NCBI GenBank assembly: GCA_948146395.1
Contig: OX411559.1
Location: 39,612,679-39,676,678, forward strand
Origin: Fragum whitleyi
Lineage: Eukaryota > Mollusca > Bivalvia > Cardiida > Cardiidae
DNA length: 64,000 nucleotides
Direction: 5' to 3'
Made by a program: the position numbers and the translations under genes. Positions 43,913 through 56,900 of this stretch are shown in pieces. The notes beneath the pieces are model-generated. The model ran no database searches. It was given only the letters and a program-made list of their open reading frames with translations, and had not been told where the DNA came from. Numbering within the stretch: the stretch's first letter is position 1; each line of letters opens with the position of its first letter.

Positions 43913-46824
43913 AAACAAGAGGGCCATTGGCCCTAAAGCGCTCACCTGATGCATGGCTAAACAAAAGTCAGAGAGATCAAGAAGAAAACATTTCAGTTAA
44001 AAATGTTGCCTCTAAAGTACTAAAAAACGTTTTTGACCCTCTTTCAAACTTGTGTAAGATTTCAAGGCAATTTCAAACTTGACCTAGGTTTCATACAAAC
44101 ATATTGACCAAGTTTCAAGATATTTGAGTAAACATGTTTTCTTTTTTTTAAGATTTGACCCCTTGACCCCAATTTTGATCCCACTTGACCCAATTTTGAA
44201 CATGACTGAGATTTGATGGAGACAAACATGTTTCAAGACATTTGGACCAAAGATGTGGCCTCTAGAGTACACACAAGGTTTTTCCAAGATTTGAACCCTT
44301 GACCCCATTTTTGACCCAACTTGACCCAATTTGAACTTGACCGAGATTTGATGGAGATATTCATTCTGAGCAAGTTTCAAGACATTTGAGCCAAAAATAT
44401 GTGCTCTAGAGTGCACAATGGGTTTTTCTAAGATTTGACCCCTTGACCCCATTTTTGACCCCACTTGACCCAATTTCAAACTTGACCGAGATTTGATAGA
44501 GACAAACATCCTGACCAAGTTTCAAGACATTTGGGCCAAAAATATGGCCTCTAGAGCCCACACAAGGTTTTTCTAAGATTTGACCCCTTGACCCCATTAT
44601 TGACCCCACTTGACCCAACTTCGAACTTGTTCGAGATTTGATGGAGACAAACATCCTGACCAAGTTTCAAGACATTTGGGCCAAAAATATGGCCTCTAGA
44701 GCGCTCACAAGGTTTTTCTAAGATTTGACCCCTTGACCCCATTTTTGACCCCACTTGACCCAATTTCAAACTTGACCGAGATTTGATGGAGACAAACATC
44801 CTGACCAAGTTTCAAGACATTTGGGCTAAAAATATGGCCTCTGAAGCCAACACAAGGTTTTTCTAAGATTTGACCCCTTGACCCCATTATTGACCCCACT
44901 TGACCCAACTTCGAACTTGATCGAGATTTGATGGAGACAAACATCCTGACCAAATTTTCAAGACATTTGGGCCACAAATAGTGGCCTCTAAAGCGCACAC
45001 AAGGTTTTCTTAGATTTGACCCCTTGACCCCATTATTAACCCCACTTGACCAAATTTCAAACTTGGCCGAGATTTGATGGAGACAAATATTCTGACCATG
45101 TTTCAAGACATTTGGGCCACAAATGTGGGCTCTAGAGTGCACACAAGGTTTTTCTAAAATTTGACCCCTTGACCCTATTTTTGACCCCACCTGACCCAAT
45201 TTCGAACTTGACCGAGATTTGATGGAGACAAACATTCTGACCAAGTTTCAAGACATTTGGGCCAAAAATGTGGCCTCTAGAGTGCACACAAGGTTTTTCT
45301 TAGATTTAACACTTTGACCACATTTTTGACCCCACTTGACCCATTTTTAAACTCAACCGAGATTTGATGGTGACAATTATTGTGACCAAGTTTCAAGACA
45401 TTTGGACCAAAAGTATGGCCTTTAGAGTGCACACAAGGTTTTTCTAAGATTTGACCCCTTGACCCCATTTTTGACCCCACTTGACCCAATTTCAAACTTG
45501 ACCGAGATTTGATAGAGACAAACATCCTGACCAAGTTTCAAGACATTTGGGCCAAAAATATGGCCTCTAGAGCCCACACAAGGTTTTTCTAAGATTTGAC
45601 CCCTTGACCCCATTATTGACCCCACTTGACCCAACTTCGAACTTGATCGAGATTTGATGGAGACAAACATCCTGACCAAGTTTCAAGACATTTGGGCCAC
45701 AAATAGTGGCCTCTAAAGCGCACACAAGGTTTTCTTAGATTTGACCCCTTGACCCCATTATTAACCCCACTTGACCCAATTTCAAACTTGGCCGAGATTT
45801 GATGGAGACAAATATTCTGACCATGTTTCAAGACATTTGGGCCACAAATGTGGGCTCTAGAGTGCACACAAGGTTTTTCTAAAATTTGACCCCTTGACCC
45901 CATTTTTGACCCCACCTGACCCAATTTCGAACTTGACCGAGATTTGATGGAGACAAACATTCTGACCAAGTTTCAAGACATTTGGGCCAAAAATGTGGCC
46001 TCTAGAGTGCACACAAGGTTTTTCTTAGATTTAACACTTTGACCACATTTTTGACCCCACTTGACCCATTTTTAAACTCAACCGAGATTTGATGGTGACA
46101 ATTATTGTGACCAAGTTTCAAGACATTTGGACCAAAAGTATGGCCTTTAGAGTGCACACAAGGTTTTTCTAAGATTTGACCCCTTGACCCCATTTTTGAC
46201 CCCACTTGACCCAATTTCAAACTTGACCGAGATTTGATGGAGACAAACATCCTGACCAAGTTTCAAGACATTTGGGCCAAAAATATGGCCTCTAGAGCCC
46301 ACACAAGGTTTTTCTAAATTTTGTCCCCTTGATCCCATTAGTGACCCCACTTGACCCAACTTCGAACTTGATCAAGATTTGATGGAGACAAACATCCTGA
46401 CCAAGTTTCAAGACATTTGGGCCACAAATGTGGGCTCTAGAGCGCACACAAGGTTTTCTTAGATTTGACCCCTTGACCCCATTATTGACCCCACTTGACC
46501 CAATTTCAAACTTGGCCGAGATTTGATGGAGACAAATATTCTGACCAAGTTTCAAGACATTTGGGCCACAAATGTGGGCTCTAGAGTGCACACAAGGTTT
46601 TTCTAAAATTTGACCCCTTGACCCCATTTTTGACCCCACCTGACCCAATTTCAAACTTGACCGAGATTTGATGGAGACAAACATTCTGACCAAGTTTCAA
46701 GACATTTGGGCCAAAAATGTGGCCTCTAGAGTGCACACAAAGTAAAGTTTGACGACAGACGATGGACGACGGACAGCAGCCCATCACAATAGCTCACCTT
46801 GAGCACTTCGTGCTCAGGTGAGCT
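43913..46824 (+). mobile_element. Large pearl-like element with ~18 repeats of 145 bp
   Basis: Leader AACAAGAGGGCCATTGGCCC and GCGCTCACCTGATGC. Then about 18 units of ~145 bases (GACCAAGTTTCAAGACATTT, GCACACAAGGTTTTTCTAAG, TTGACCCCTTGACCCC), tail GACGACAGACGATGGACGA, terminal hairpin. Minus-strand frames of 85-179 codons are periodic translations of the unit. A five-unit block is repeated with a 725-base offset (45277-45534 and 46002-46259 translate identically). Confidence 0.85.
46791..46824. repeat. 3' terminal hairpin of the pearl-like element
   Basis: AGCTCACCTTGAGCAC / GTGCTCAGGTGAGCT with a TTC loop: a strong stem a few bases before the end (TAAAAAG), as expected for a Helitron/Helentron-type 3' terminus. 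Confidence 0.75.
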
Positions 46825-47195
46825 AAAAAGGGGACAACTTGACCATTATCAATTTCTTGAAAAACTCATGATTTTCTTTTTGTTTGGATCTATGTTTACT
46901 GTTTACTTCATATGTCAAGATATTCATTGCTTCTATACTTTTAGGCCAAAAATTGGTGTCCGAAATCATAGGAAAATTTCCGACGGCGATTGTCCAAATT
47001 AAAAGACACAAAATAAATTAATGAAATAATGAAGGGTGTCTGAATTCTTGGAGTGTCAGAATATGTGGTTGAATTACCGTAAAATAAAAAAAAACATACT
47101 CTAATTTAAAAGTAACCTATAATATAATTATGCTAAGTGTTAGTGATAGATTAGTAACTGAAATGTGCACTAGTAGCACCAAATAACTATATTAA

Positions 47196-47422
47196 CTCTT
47201 GTCATGCTGAATAAAAAACCTTGGCAAAATTATATATAAATCAAAGTGTTGAAAGCTCTGTATTTCCTCATTGTGAATCAGCATTTGATTTTGAAATATA
47301 ATTTCAGAAACTTTTCTAATCTAAAAAGGAAAATATGTGCAGGCTGATGTTTGTCCAAACCTCCTGCCGTAGCAGGAATATTTCGGATTCACAAATACAG
47401 CTGCAGGCCTGCAATTTCAAGG
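47196..47422. mobile_element. TTAA-flanked MITE related to 43332-43574
   Basis: Left end CTCTTGTCATGCTGAA after TTAA (47192-47195), right TTAA at 47423-47426. The interior GCAGGCTGATGTTTGTC is the inverse of GACAAACATCAGCCTGC in the other copy. The right end is diverged. Confidence 0.65.
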
Positions 47423-47426
47423 TTAA

Positions 47427-47850
47427 TGATATCATCGAAATTCTATATCTCAAATCGTAGGCTTAAAAGTTCCCATTTATGATAACTTGTCTTGCGTGAG
47501 TAAGAGAGAGATGTCAGCACTAGGTGATTAAAATGTCGTAACAACAACTAGTTTATTGAGTGGCATAAGAAGATTATTCTATCTAAATGTAGAGTGTTGG
47601 ATAAAATTTGAATTGCAAGACATTGTTAATTTTGTGATGATTCTTCTCTGCATATTTTCAATGGAGATTAGTTAAAATGTTAAAAACTCAGAATGAGAAA
47701 GCAATTATTGATGGTTTGAAAAATCTTATTTAGGGCTTTTTTCAGCTCCTGTAATGAACACACCTCTGGCAATGAATTTATAGACAGTTAAGAAACTAAT
47801 GGTATATAGCACCATGCAAAAGGGTTGTCTGCTACTCACTCTACTCGCAG
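47427..47850. other. Spacer with a hAT-like MITE end
   Basis: No gene. AATGAACACACCTCTG at about 47752-47767 matches the right end of the MITE at 30736-31004, and GGTTTGAAAAATCTTATTTA matches its interior, so a remnant is present. Confidence 0.4.

Positions 47851-47900
<50 letters not shown>
47851..47900. repeat. (ATCT)n microsatellite at a non-LTR 3' end
   Basis: About 12 ATCT units. On the minus strand they follow the 3'UTR of the reverse-transcriptase element (GGCAGTATATATAGATAG), so this is its repeat-type tail. Confidence 0.85.
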
Positions 47901-49830
47901 ATATACTGCCTGACTCCCCTTTCGGGTAATACTGGCAGGTGTGCGTCTGTGCTGGAATAAAAACTGTTAGTCATTGGTTAGGGTGCCAAATTTTAAAAGT
48001 ATTGTGAGTGTTAGATTAAAAGATCTGGTAAAACAGTTTTGGTTATTCAGGGACGGCTCACTATCTGAAAAGAATCAAGACTTTTCTTGAATGCGGCAAT
48101 ATCAGGTTGCTGTATGATTGTTTCGGGTAGGCTGTTCCAAAGTATCACTGTATAAGGAAAAAAAGAATATTTAAAGTATGAAGTATTTGTGTGGATCTGT
48201 CTAAAAGATTTTGTGTGCACATGTCGGGTGATCCTAACTGGTCTTTCAAGATAAGTTGGTGTGGGTACTGAAACAAAACAATTCACAATTTTATAAAACA
48301 TGGTGACTCTGGTGATGTCTCGTCTATATTGAAGAGTTTGCCAGCCAAGATCCTTCTGCATGCAGGTGACACTGTCATAATGAGAAAAATTATTTTGAAC
48401 CCATCTTGCTGCTCCACGTTGTACTTTTTCTACTTTGTTGATATAGGATGTTGTGTAAGGGCTCCAAACAGTTGATGCATATTCTACCTGGGGTCTAACC
48501 ATTGTTTTGTATGCTGTTTCTCTGATTTTCTTATTTTTGGTCTGGATGTTTCTGCGGAGAAAACCTAAAGTTTTATTTGCATTAGATGTTATATTGTCCA
48601 TATGTTTGTTCCAGGAAAGATCTTCAGATATAGTAACTCCTGGGTATTTGGCATTGTCCACAGTCTCTAGCACTTGTCCGTGTAGCCTGTAATCAAAGAA
48701 AATCTTTTACTTCTTTTTAGTAATATTTAGGACAATGCATTTGCTAGGGTTAAACTCCATTTCTCATTTTTTCTCCCACTGCATTAACTTGTCTAGATCT
48801 TCTTGCAGGATGATACAGTCTTGCTTGTTATCTATAGCTAAGTAAACAGCAGTGTCATCTGCAAACAAACGAACTTGGGAGGTGATAGTGTTGGGAAGGT
48901 CATTTATATATAAGAGAAACAGAAGAGGGCCAAGCACCGATCCCTGAGGTACTCCTGACGTGACTGGTACTTCGGATGAGCATCCACCTTCTAAGACTAC
49001 TTTCTGTGTTCTGCCTATAAGAAAAGATTTAATCCACAAAAGGGTAGCATTGTTAACACCATGTTCCTGCAATTTATACAAAAGTTTAAGGTGGCTAACT
49101 TTATCAAAAGCCTTGCTGAAGTCTAACAAAGCTAGATCAGTTTGTTTTCCTTCAGAAAGGTTTCTGGCAAGATGGTCGGTCAGTTGCAGTAGCTGTGTTT
49201 CACATGAGCGCCGTTCTCTGAAGCCATGTTGTAAATCATAAAGAATATTATTTTTGTCAAAATGATTAGTTAGACTTAATGCTACAATATGTTCAAGAAC
49301 TTTACACAATATACATGTTAAGGATATAGGCCTGTAATTTGCAGGATCTTCTTTGTTTCCTTTCTTAAAGAGTGGTGTTACGTTTGCCTTCGTCCAATAC
49401 TTGGGGAGGGTGCCTGTATCTAGGGATTTCTGAAAGAGAATTTGCAAGGTAGGAGAAATTTGATAACATAAGTTTTTTAGTACTAGAGGTTTGATGTTGT
49501 CAGGTCCTGCTGCTTTGTCTGGTTTCAGGTTGGATATTAGTTTTTGTACTCCACCAGTGCAGATGGTAATGTCTGGCATGACTGGATATTTACTGAAAGA
49601 GGAGGAAAACATATTTTGCCTTATGGACGAAAGGCAGGACTGAGCCAGAGAAGTTGGTGTCATTGGAGTAAAGACTGATTGAAACTATCAATTTAGAATA
49701 TCTGCTTTTTCTGTGTTGTCTGATTTGATGGTACCTGAAATTTTATCGAGAAGGGGAGCTGCTCTTGCTGCGTCTTGCTTTTATCAGACTGAAAAGTTTC
49801 TTATTATTAAATCTTGTGGCTTTCTCCTTG
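47901..49830 (-). mobile_element. 5'-truncated non-LTR retrotransposon
   Basis: Reverse transcriptase and C-terminal region, a short 3'UTR ending GAGTCAGGCAGTATATATAG, and a tetranucleotide tail. Coding similarity fades at about 49800 through frameshifted remnants, and no endonuclease is present. The protein resembles the Jockey/CR1/L2 group of elements with the FADD catalytic box. Confidence 0.8.
48047..49663 (-). pseudogene. Non-LTR reverse transcriptase with two in-frame stops
   Basis: One continuous frame is interrupted by TGA at 48764-48766 (where related proteins have Trp after EKK) and TAA at 48707-48709. The upstream 299 codons carry the RT motifs in order: AAGPDNIKPLVLK, NYRPISLTCILCKVLEHIV, QHGFRERRSCETQL, LDFSKAFDKVSH (motif A), SGVPQGSVLGPLLFLLYIN (motif B) and LFADDTAVY (motif C). 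The downstream part (208 codons) has YPGVTISEDLSWNKHM, TLGFLRRNI and VEYASTVWSPY. Further upstream, two stops precede FQSVFTP and the frame shifts beyond. Catalytic residues are intact but the protein cannot be made full length. Confidence 0.85.
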
Positions 49831-50980
49831 TTTTCAGTGTTTCCATCAGATACCAATAACATTACAAGAACGTTTAAATACCATCCCTTGTCTCTCAGAC
49901 AGCTGGCCACAATTTGGGCCTCTTTGTTTTTGTCTCCTTAACACCAAGGGAAAACCCAATAGGAGAATCACTGCCTTGACGTTAAATTGTATTCTTGTGC
50001 AAAAGTATAAACCATGTGATATAGGAATGGTAGCTGATTTTGAAATGGAGTCTTTGAATAATCAACTCATTGTATAGAAATCTTGTATGTTGACATTTTC
50101 AAATTGCACAATTGTCTAGCAAAAATAAGTTTTAAAGAAAAGAAAATTGAACCCAAGTTGGAACTAGTTTTTTGAAAAGCTATTAACATCTCATGATCTG
50201 ACCTAATTTTTCTTACAAAATAAGACTAGAAGACGTTAAAACGTAAACCAAAAAAGGAAAGTAAGCTAGAAATTGCATTTTAGACCAGGTTAAGCTGGAA
50301 ATTATATCCTAGACCAAAAAATTCAAGAATGTCTTCATTTTTTGGGTTTAATTGAAGCAACTCTACGTCTCACTTGGTAAAAAAAGACATACAAAATAAA
50401 TACTTGTTTTTCTAACAATAGAACTCAACATACAATTCGTTTGCCACGCCAAAATAAAGACTTGTTTTCAAGCAAATTCTACTTTCGATTTCAACTTTGT
50501 TTACATCAGCAACGGCGCCATTACTAGGGTAGATAACTCTATGTTGATTATTAAGAATGAACTCCCTTTGCCGCGAAAGATGAACACTGTGGCTGAATTC
50601 CATACGGCTAAGAACAAAAATAGGACATATAGCTGAGGGCACTGAGTAATTCGGTTATTTCATTACGCGAGTAAATAGTTCTATTAATTAAGACTAGAAG
50701 ACCTGTCCTTGGCTGATACTAGTCATGAATAGGGATCGGTGATGGCTAATGAAAGCAGCCAAAATTCCGACCGTATCTGACGACGTAACTCTGAAAAGAT
50801 TAAATTTGAGTAAATTCCGTTTATCAAACACAGAACGTCAGTTGTTATTTCCGTAGCTCGTCAATGTATTTAATCTTATTATTCTAACTCAAATGAGATA
50901 GATATCTCTTGGTAAGGAACGTGAATACAGCAAATACGATTTCTGTCATGCATGTGCATGTTCATCTATAGGATAGGAAA
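49831..50980. other. Unassigned spacer between retroelement and satellite
   Basis: Non-repetitive at the level visible. A 76-codon minus frame (50642-50412) and an 87-codon plus frame (50077) show no motif. A CG-containing stretch at 50500-50850 stands out slightly. No gene called. Confidence 0.3.
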
Positions 50981-53900
50981 CGCAAGTAGATACAACTGGG
51001 GTCACTATTTATTAAGGAACTAAATAAGTAGATACGGCTCGAGTCTTTCATCGCAAAGGTAGGTTAATGAATTAGAATCGGTTGGTTCATGTGTTATAAA
51101 AGAACTTGAGACGGGCGTCTTTTAGAATTAATGAACGCATGCAAGTAGATGCGGCTAGAGTCTTATATAGTTAGGGAAACGTTAAATAATCCTCATTTAT
51201 GTATAGTAGAGGAATTTATAGAAGTAGATGCTATGTAATGTTAAGGAAGATGTATAAAGCAGCTTAGGCAGAGGTCCTTTTTAATATAAGGTAAATTAAG
51301 CGATACAGATTATTGAAAACAAGTTTATACTTATTTATTTGAGTTCGATTGCGATGAAAGCTTAAGGTTATAGAATAAAGAAAAGATACAGTATTGTATA
51401 ATCACAGTTAAGAATCTTGAATTAAGTAGATACGGCTTAGGTGTTGTAAAGTTACAAGGGTAAGAAAGGTAGATACTGCTTGGGTAATGTATTTTTTATG
51501 AAGGTTCAGTAATCAAGTATAGGTACTATCGGGTACTTTTGTATGATGGTAAAATAGATCCGACCAGGGTCTTGTACAGTTAAATAGAAATAAAGAAAAT
51601 ACCGCTGACATTAGTCAAGTCAGTGAAGCTAAATCAATAAAAAAAAGTTACGACTGTGTTGATATCAAAACAGGGTCCCTATTTAAAGTAGAATGATCTG
51701 GGCCCACATATTATAAAGCTAAGTAGATCCGAAAAGGGTCTGAAAGTACACAGGTAGGTAAAATAGATACAGCTGGGATATTTTGTAATAAAAGGATATT
51801 ATATCGTAGATACGGATAAGGTCCAATGTATTTAAAAAAGATAAAAGGGTAGATACAGATGAGGTCTCATGCGTTAAAGGAGATTACAGGGTAGATACGA
51901 ACGAGGACAATGTTTTTCAAGGAGATTATAAATAGATACGGCTGAGGACCTGTGTGGTTACAAGAGATTATAGGGTATATACGAATAAAGAATGACCCTA
52001 ATGGAGATTATAAAGTAGATATGGCTGAGTACAATGTCTTAAAAAGAGATTACAGGATGGATACACATAAGGTCATTTATTAATAAAATGAGCTTAAGGG
52101 GTAGATACGGCTTAGGGGTAGCGCTATGAAGAGGATTTCAGGTAAGATTCGGACGAGGAAATTGTTTTTTAAGAAGATTATGAGTAGATACGGCTGAGGG
52201 CCAGTGTGGTTAAAAGTGATAATAGGGTAGATACGGATAAAGACTATGTCGCTTAAGGGGGAATTTAAGGTAGATACGGCTGAGGAAAATGTCTTTAAAG
52301 AGATTACAGGATGGATACAGATAAGGTCATCTATGGTAAATTGAGGTCAAAGGTAGATACGGATGGGGTATAGCGCATTTAAAGACATAACAGGGTAGAT
52401 ACGGACGAGCACAATGTTTTTAAGGGAGTTTATGAGTAGATACGGCTAAGGACCTATGTAATTAAAAGAAATTATAGGGTAGATACGAATAAAGAATATG
52501 TCCCTAATGGAGATTATAAAGAAGATATGGCTGAGAACAATGTCTTGAAAGGAGATACGGACGAGGACTATGTTGTTTAAGGAGATTATGAGTAGATATG
52601 GCTGAGGGTCAGTGTTGTTAAAAGTGGTAATAGGGTAGATACGGATAAAGACTATGTCTTTATGTAATAAGGTAGGTACGGCTGAGGACAATTTATTTAA
52701 GGAGAATTACAGGCTGGATACAGGAAAGGTCATCTATGGTAAATTGAGGTCAAAGGTAGATACGGATGGGGTTTAGCGCATTTAATAACATAACAGGGTA
52801 GATACGGCTGAGGACTATGTTTTTTAAGGATATTATGAGAAGATACGGCTGAGGGCCAGTGTGGTTAAAAGTGATAATAGGGTAGATACGGATGAAGAGT
52901 ATGTCACCAAAGGATATAATAAGGTAGATACGGCTGAGGACAATGTCTTTAAAGAGATTATAGGATGGCAACAGTGAAGGTCATGTGTGGTAAATAGAGG
53001 TGAAAGGTCGATACGGATGGGGTTTAGCGCATTTAAAGACATAACAGGGTAGATACGGACGAGGACTATGTTGTTTGATGAGATTTTGAGTAGATACGGC
53101 TGAGGGCCAGTGTGGTTAAAAGTGATAATAGGGTAGATACGGATAAATATTATGTCACTAAAGGATATAATAAGGTAGATACGGCTGAGGACAATGTCTT
53201 TAAAGAGATTACAGGATGGATACAGGTAAGGTCATCTATGGTAAATTGAGGTCAAAGGTAGATACGGATGGGGTTTAGCGCATTTAAAGACAAAACAGGG
53301 TAGATACGGACGAGGACTATGTTGTTTAAGGAGATTATGAGTAGATACGGCTGAAGGGCTAGTGTGGTTAAAAGTGATAATAGGGTAGATACAGATAAAG
53401 ACTATGTCACTAAAGGATATAATAAGGTAGATACGGCTGAGGACAATGTCTTTAAAAAGATTACAGGATGGATACAGTTAAGGTCATCTATGGTTAATTT
53501 AGGTCAAAGGTAGATACGGATTGGGTCTAGCGCATTAAAAGGCATAACAGGGTAGATACGGACGAGGACTATGTTGTTTAAGGAGATTAAGAGTAGATAC
53601 GGCTGAGGGCCAGTGTGGTTAAAAGTGATAATTGGGTAGATACGGATAAAGACTATGTCACTAAAAGATATAAAAAGGTAGATACGGCTTAGGACAATGT
53701 ATTCAAAGAGATTACAGGATGGATACAGTTAAGGTCATGTCTGATAAATAGAGGTCAAAGGTAGATACGGATGGGGTTTAGCGCATTTAAAGACATAACA
53801 GGGTAGATGCGGACGAGGACTATGTTGTTAAGGGAGTTTATGAGTAGATACGGCTGAGGGCCAGTGTGGTTAAAAGTGATAATAGGGTAGATACGGATAA

Positions 53901-56900
53901 AAACTATGTCACTCAAGGATATAATAAGGTAGATACGGCTGATGACAATGTCTTGAAAGGAGATTACAGGATGGATACAGGCAAGGTCATTTATTGTTAA
54001 ATGAGCTTAAGGGGTAGATACGGCTTAGGTCTAGCGCTATGAAGAGGATAACAGGGTAGATTCGGACGAGGACAATGTCTTAAAATAGATTAAGGGATGG
54101 ATACAGTTAAGGTCATATATGGTAAATAGAGGTCAAAGGTAGATACAGATGGGGTTTAGCGTATTTAAACATAACAGGGTAGATACGGACGTGGACTATG
54201 TTGTTTAAGGAGATTATGAGTAGATATGGCTGAGGGCCAGTGTGGTTAAAAGTGATAATATCGTAGATACGGATAAAGACTATGTCACTAAATGATATAA
54301 AAAGGTAGATACGGCTGAGGACAATGTCTTTAAAGAGATAACAGGATGGATACAGGAAAGATCATCTATTGTAAATTGAGGTCAAAGGTAGATACGGATG
54401 GGGTTTAGCGCATTTAAAGACATAGCAGGGTAGATACGGACGAGGACTATGTTGTTTAAGGAGATTATGAGTAGATACGGCTGAGGGCCAGTGTGGTGAA
54501 AAGTGATAATAGGGTAGATACGGATGAAAACTATGTCACTAAAGGATATAATAAGGTCGGTACGGCTGAGGAAAATTTCTTAAAAGAGATTATATGATGG
54601 ATACAGGTAATGTCATCTATGGTAAATTGAGGTCAAAGGTAGATACGGATGGCGTTTAGCACATGTAAAGACATAACAGGGTAGATACGGACGAGGACTA
54701 TGTTGTTTAAGGAGATTATGAGTAGATACGGCTGATGGCCAGTGTGGTTAAAAGTGATAATAGGGTAGATACAGATAAAGACTATGTCACTAAAGGATAT
54801 AATAAGGTAGATACGGCTGAGGACAATGCCTTTAAAGAGATTTCAGGATGGATACAGGTAAGGTCATCTATGGTAAATTGAGGTCAAAAGTAAATACGGA
54901 TGGGGTTTAGCTCATCTAAAGACTTAACAGGGTAGATACGGACGAGTAATATGTTGTTTAAGGAGATTATGAGTAGATATGGCTGAGGGTCAGTGTGGTT
55001 TAAAGTGATTATATGGTGGATACGGATAAAGACTATGTCATTTAAGGATATAATAAGGTAGATACGGCTGAAGCCAATGTCTTTAAAGAGATTACAGGAC
55101 GGATACAGGTAAGGTCATCTATGGTAAATTGAGGTCAAAGGTAGATACGGATGGGGTTTACCGCATTTAAAGACCTAACTGGGTAGATACGGACGAGGAC
55201 TATGTTGCTTAAGATTATAATGAGTAGATACGGCTGAGGGCCAGTATGGTTAAAAGTGATTATAGGGTAGATACGGATAAAGACTATGTCACTAAAGGAT
55301 ATTATAAGGTGGATACGGCTGAGGACAATGTATTTAAAGAGATTACAGGATGGATACAGGTAAGGTCATCTATGGTAAATTGAGGTCAAAGGTAGATACG
55401 GATGGGGTTTAGCGCATTTAAAGACATAACAGGGTAGATACGGACGAGGACTGTGTTGTTTGAGGAGATAAAGAGTAGATACGGCTGAGGGCCAGTATGG
55501 TTAAAGTGATGATATGGTAGATTCGGATAAAGACTCTGTCACTCAAGGATATAATATGGTAGATACGGCTGAGGACAATGTCTTTAAAGAGATTACAGGA
55601 TGGATACAGTTAAGGTCATCTATGGTAAATTGAGGTCAAAGGTAGATGCGGATGGGGTTTAGCGCATTTAAAGACATAACAGGGTAGATACGGACGAGGA
55701 CTATGTTGTTTAAGGAGATTATGAGTAGATATGGCTGAGGGCCAGTGTGGTTAAAATTGATAATAGGGTAGATACGGATAAAGACTATGTCACTAAAGGA
55801 TAAAGTAAGGTAGATACGGCTGATGACAATGTCTTTAAAGAGATAACAGGATGGATACAGGAAAGGTCATCTATGGTTAATTGAGGTCAAAGGTAGATAC
55901 GGATGGGGTATTGCGCATTTAAAGACATAACAGGGTAGATACGGACGAGGACTATGTTGTTTAAGGAGATTATGAGTAGATACGGCTGAGGGCCAGTGTG
56001 GTTTAAAGTGGTAATAGGGTAGATACGGATAAAGACTATGTCACTCAAGGATAAAATAAGGTAGATACGGCTGAGGAAAATTTCCTTAAAGAGATTACAG
56101 GATGGATACAGTTAAGGTCATCTTTGGTAAATTGAGGTCAAAGGTAGATACGGATGGGGTTTAGCGCATTTAAAGACATAACAGGGTAGATACGGACGAG
56201 GACTTTGTTGTTTAAGGAGATTATGAGTAAATACGGCTGAGTGCCAGTGTGGTTAAAAATGATAATAGGGTAGATACGGGTAAAGACTATGTCACTAAAG
56301 GATATAATAAGGTAGATACGGCTGAGGACAATGTCTTTAAAGAGACTACAGGATGGATTCAGGTAAAGTCATCTATGGTAAATTGAGGTCAAAAGTAGAT
56401 ACGGATGGGGTTTAGCGCAATTAAAGACATAACAGGGTAGATACGGACGAGGACTATGTTGTTTAAGGAGATTATGAGTAGATACGGCTGAAGGGCTAGT
56501 GTGGTTAAAAGTGATAGTAGGGTAGATACGGATAAAGACTATGTCACTAAAGGATATAATAAGGTAGATACGGCTGAGGACAATGTCTTTAAAGAGATTA
56601 CAGGATGGATACAGTTAAGGTCATCTATGGTTAATTAAGGTCAAAGGTAGATACGGATGGGGTCTAGCGCATTTAAAGACATAACAGGGTAGATACGGAC
56701 GAGGACTATTTTGTTTAAGGAGATTATGAGTAGATACGGCTGAGGGCCAGTGTGGTTAAAAGTGATAATTGGGTAGAAACGGATAAAGACTATGTCACTA
56801 AAGGATATAATAAGGTAGATACGGCTGAGGACAATGTCTTTAAAGAGAAATACAGGATGGATACAGTTAAGGTCATCTATGGTTAAAGGAGGTAAAAGGT

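Noticed and set aside
44084..46787. Minus-strand frames up to 179 codons with periodic MVRMFVSIKSRSS peptides
   Set aside because: They are translations of the 145-bp tandem repeat; the period is not a multiple of three, so the frame changes from unit to unit.
48960..49241. Plus-strand 93-codon frame
   Set aside because: Antisense shadow of the reverse transcriptase pseudogene.
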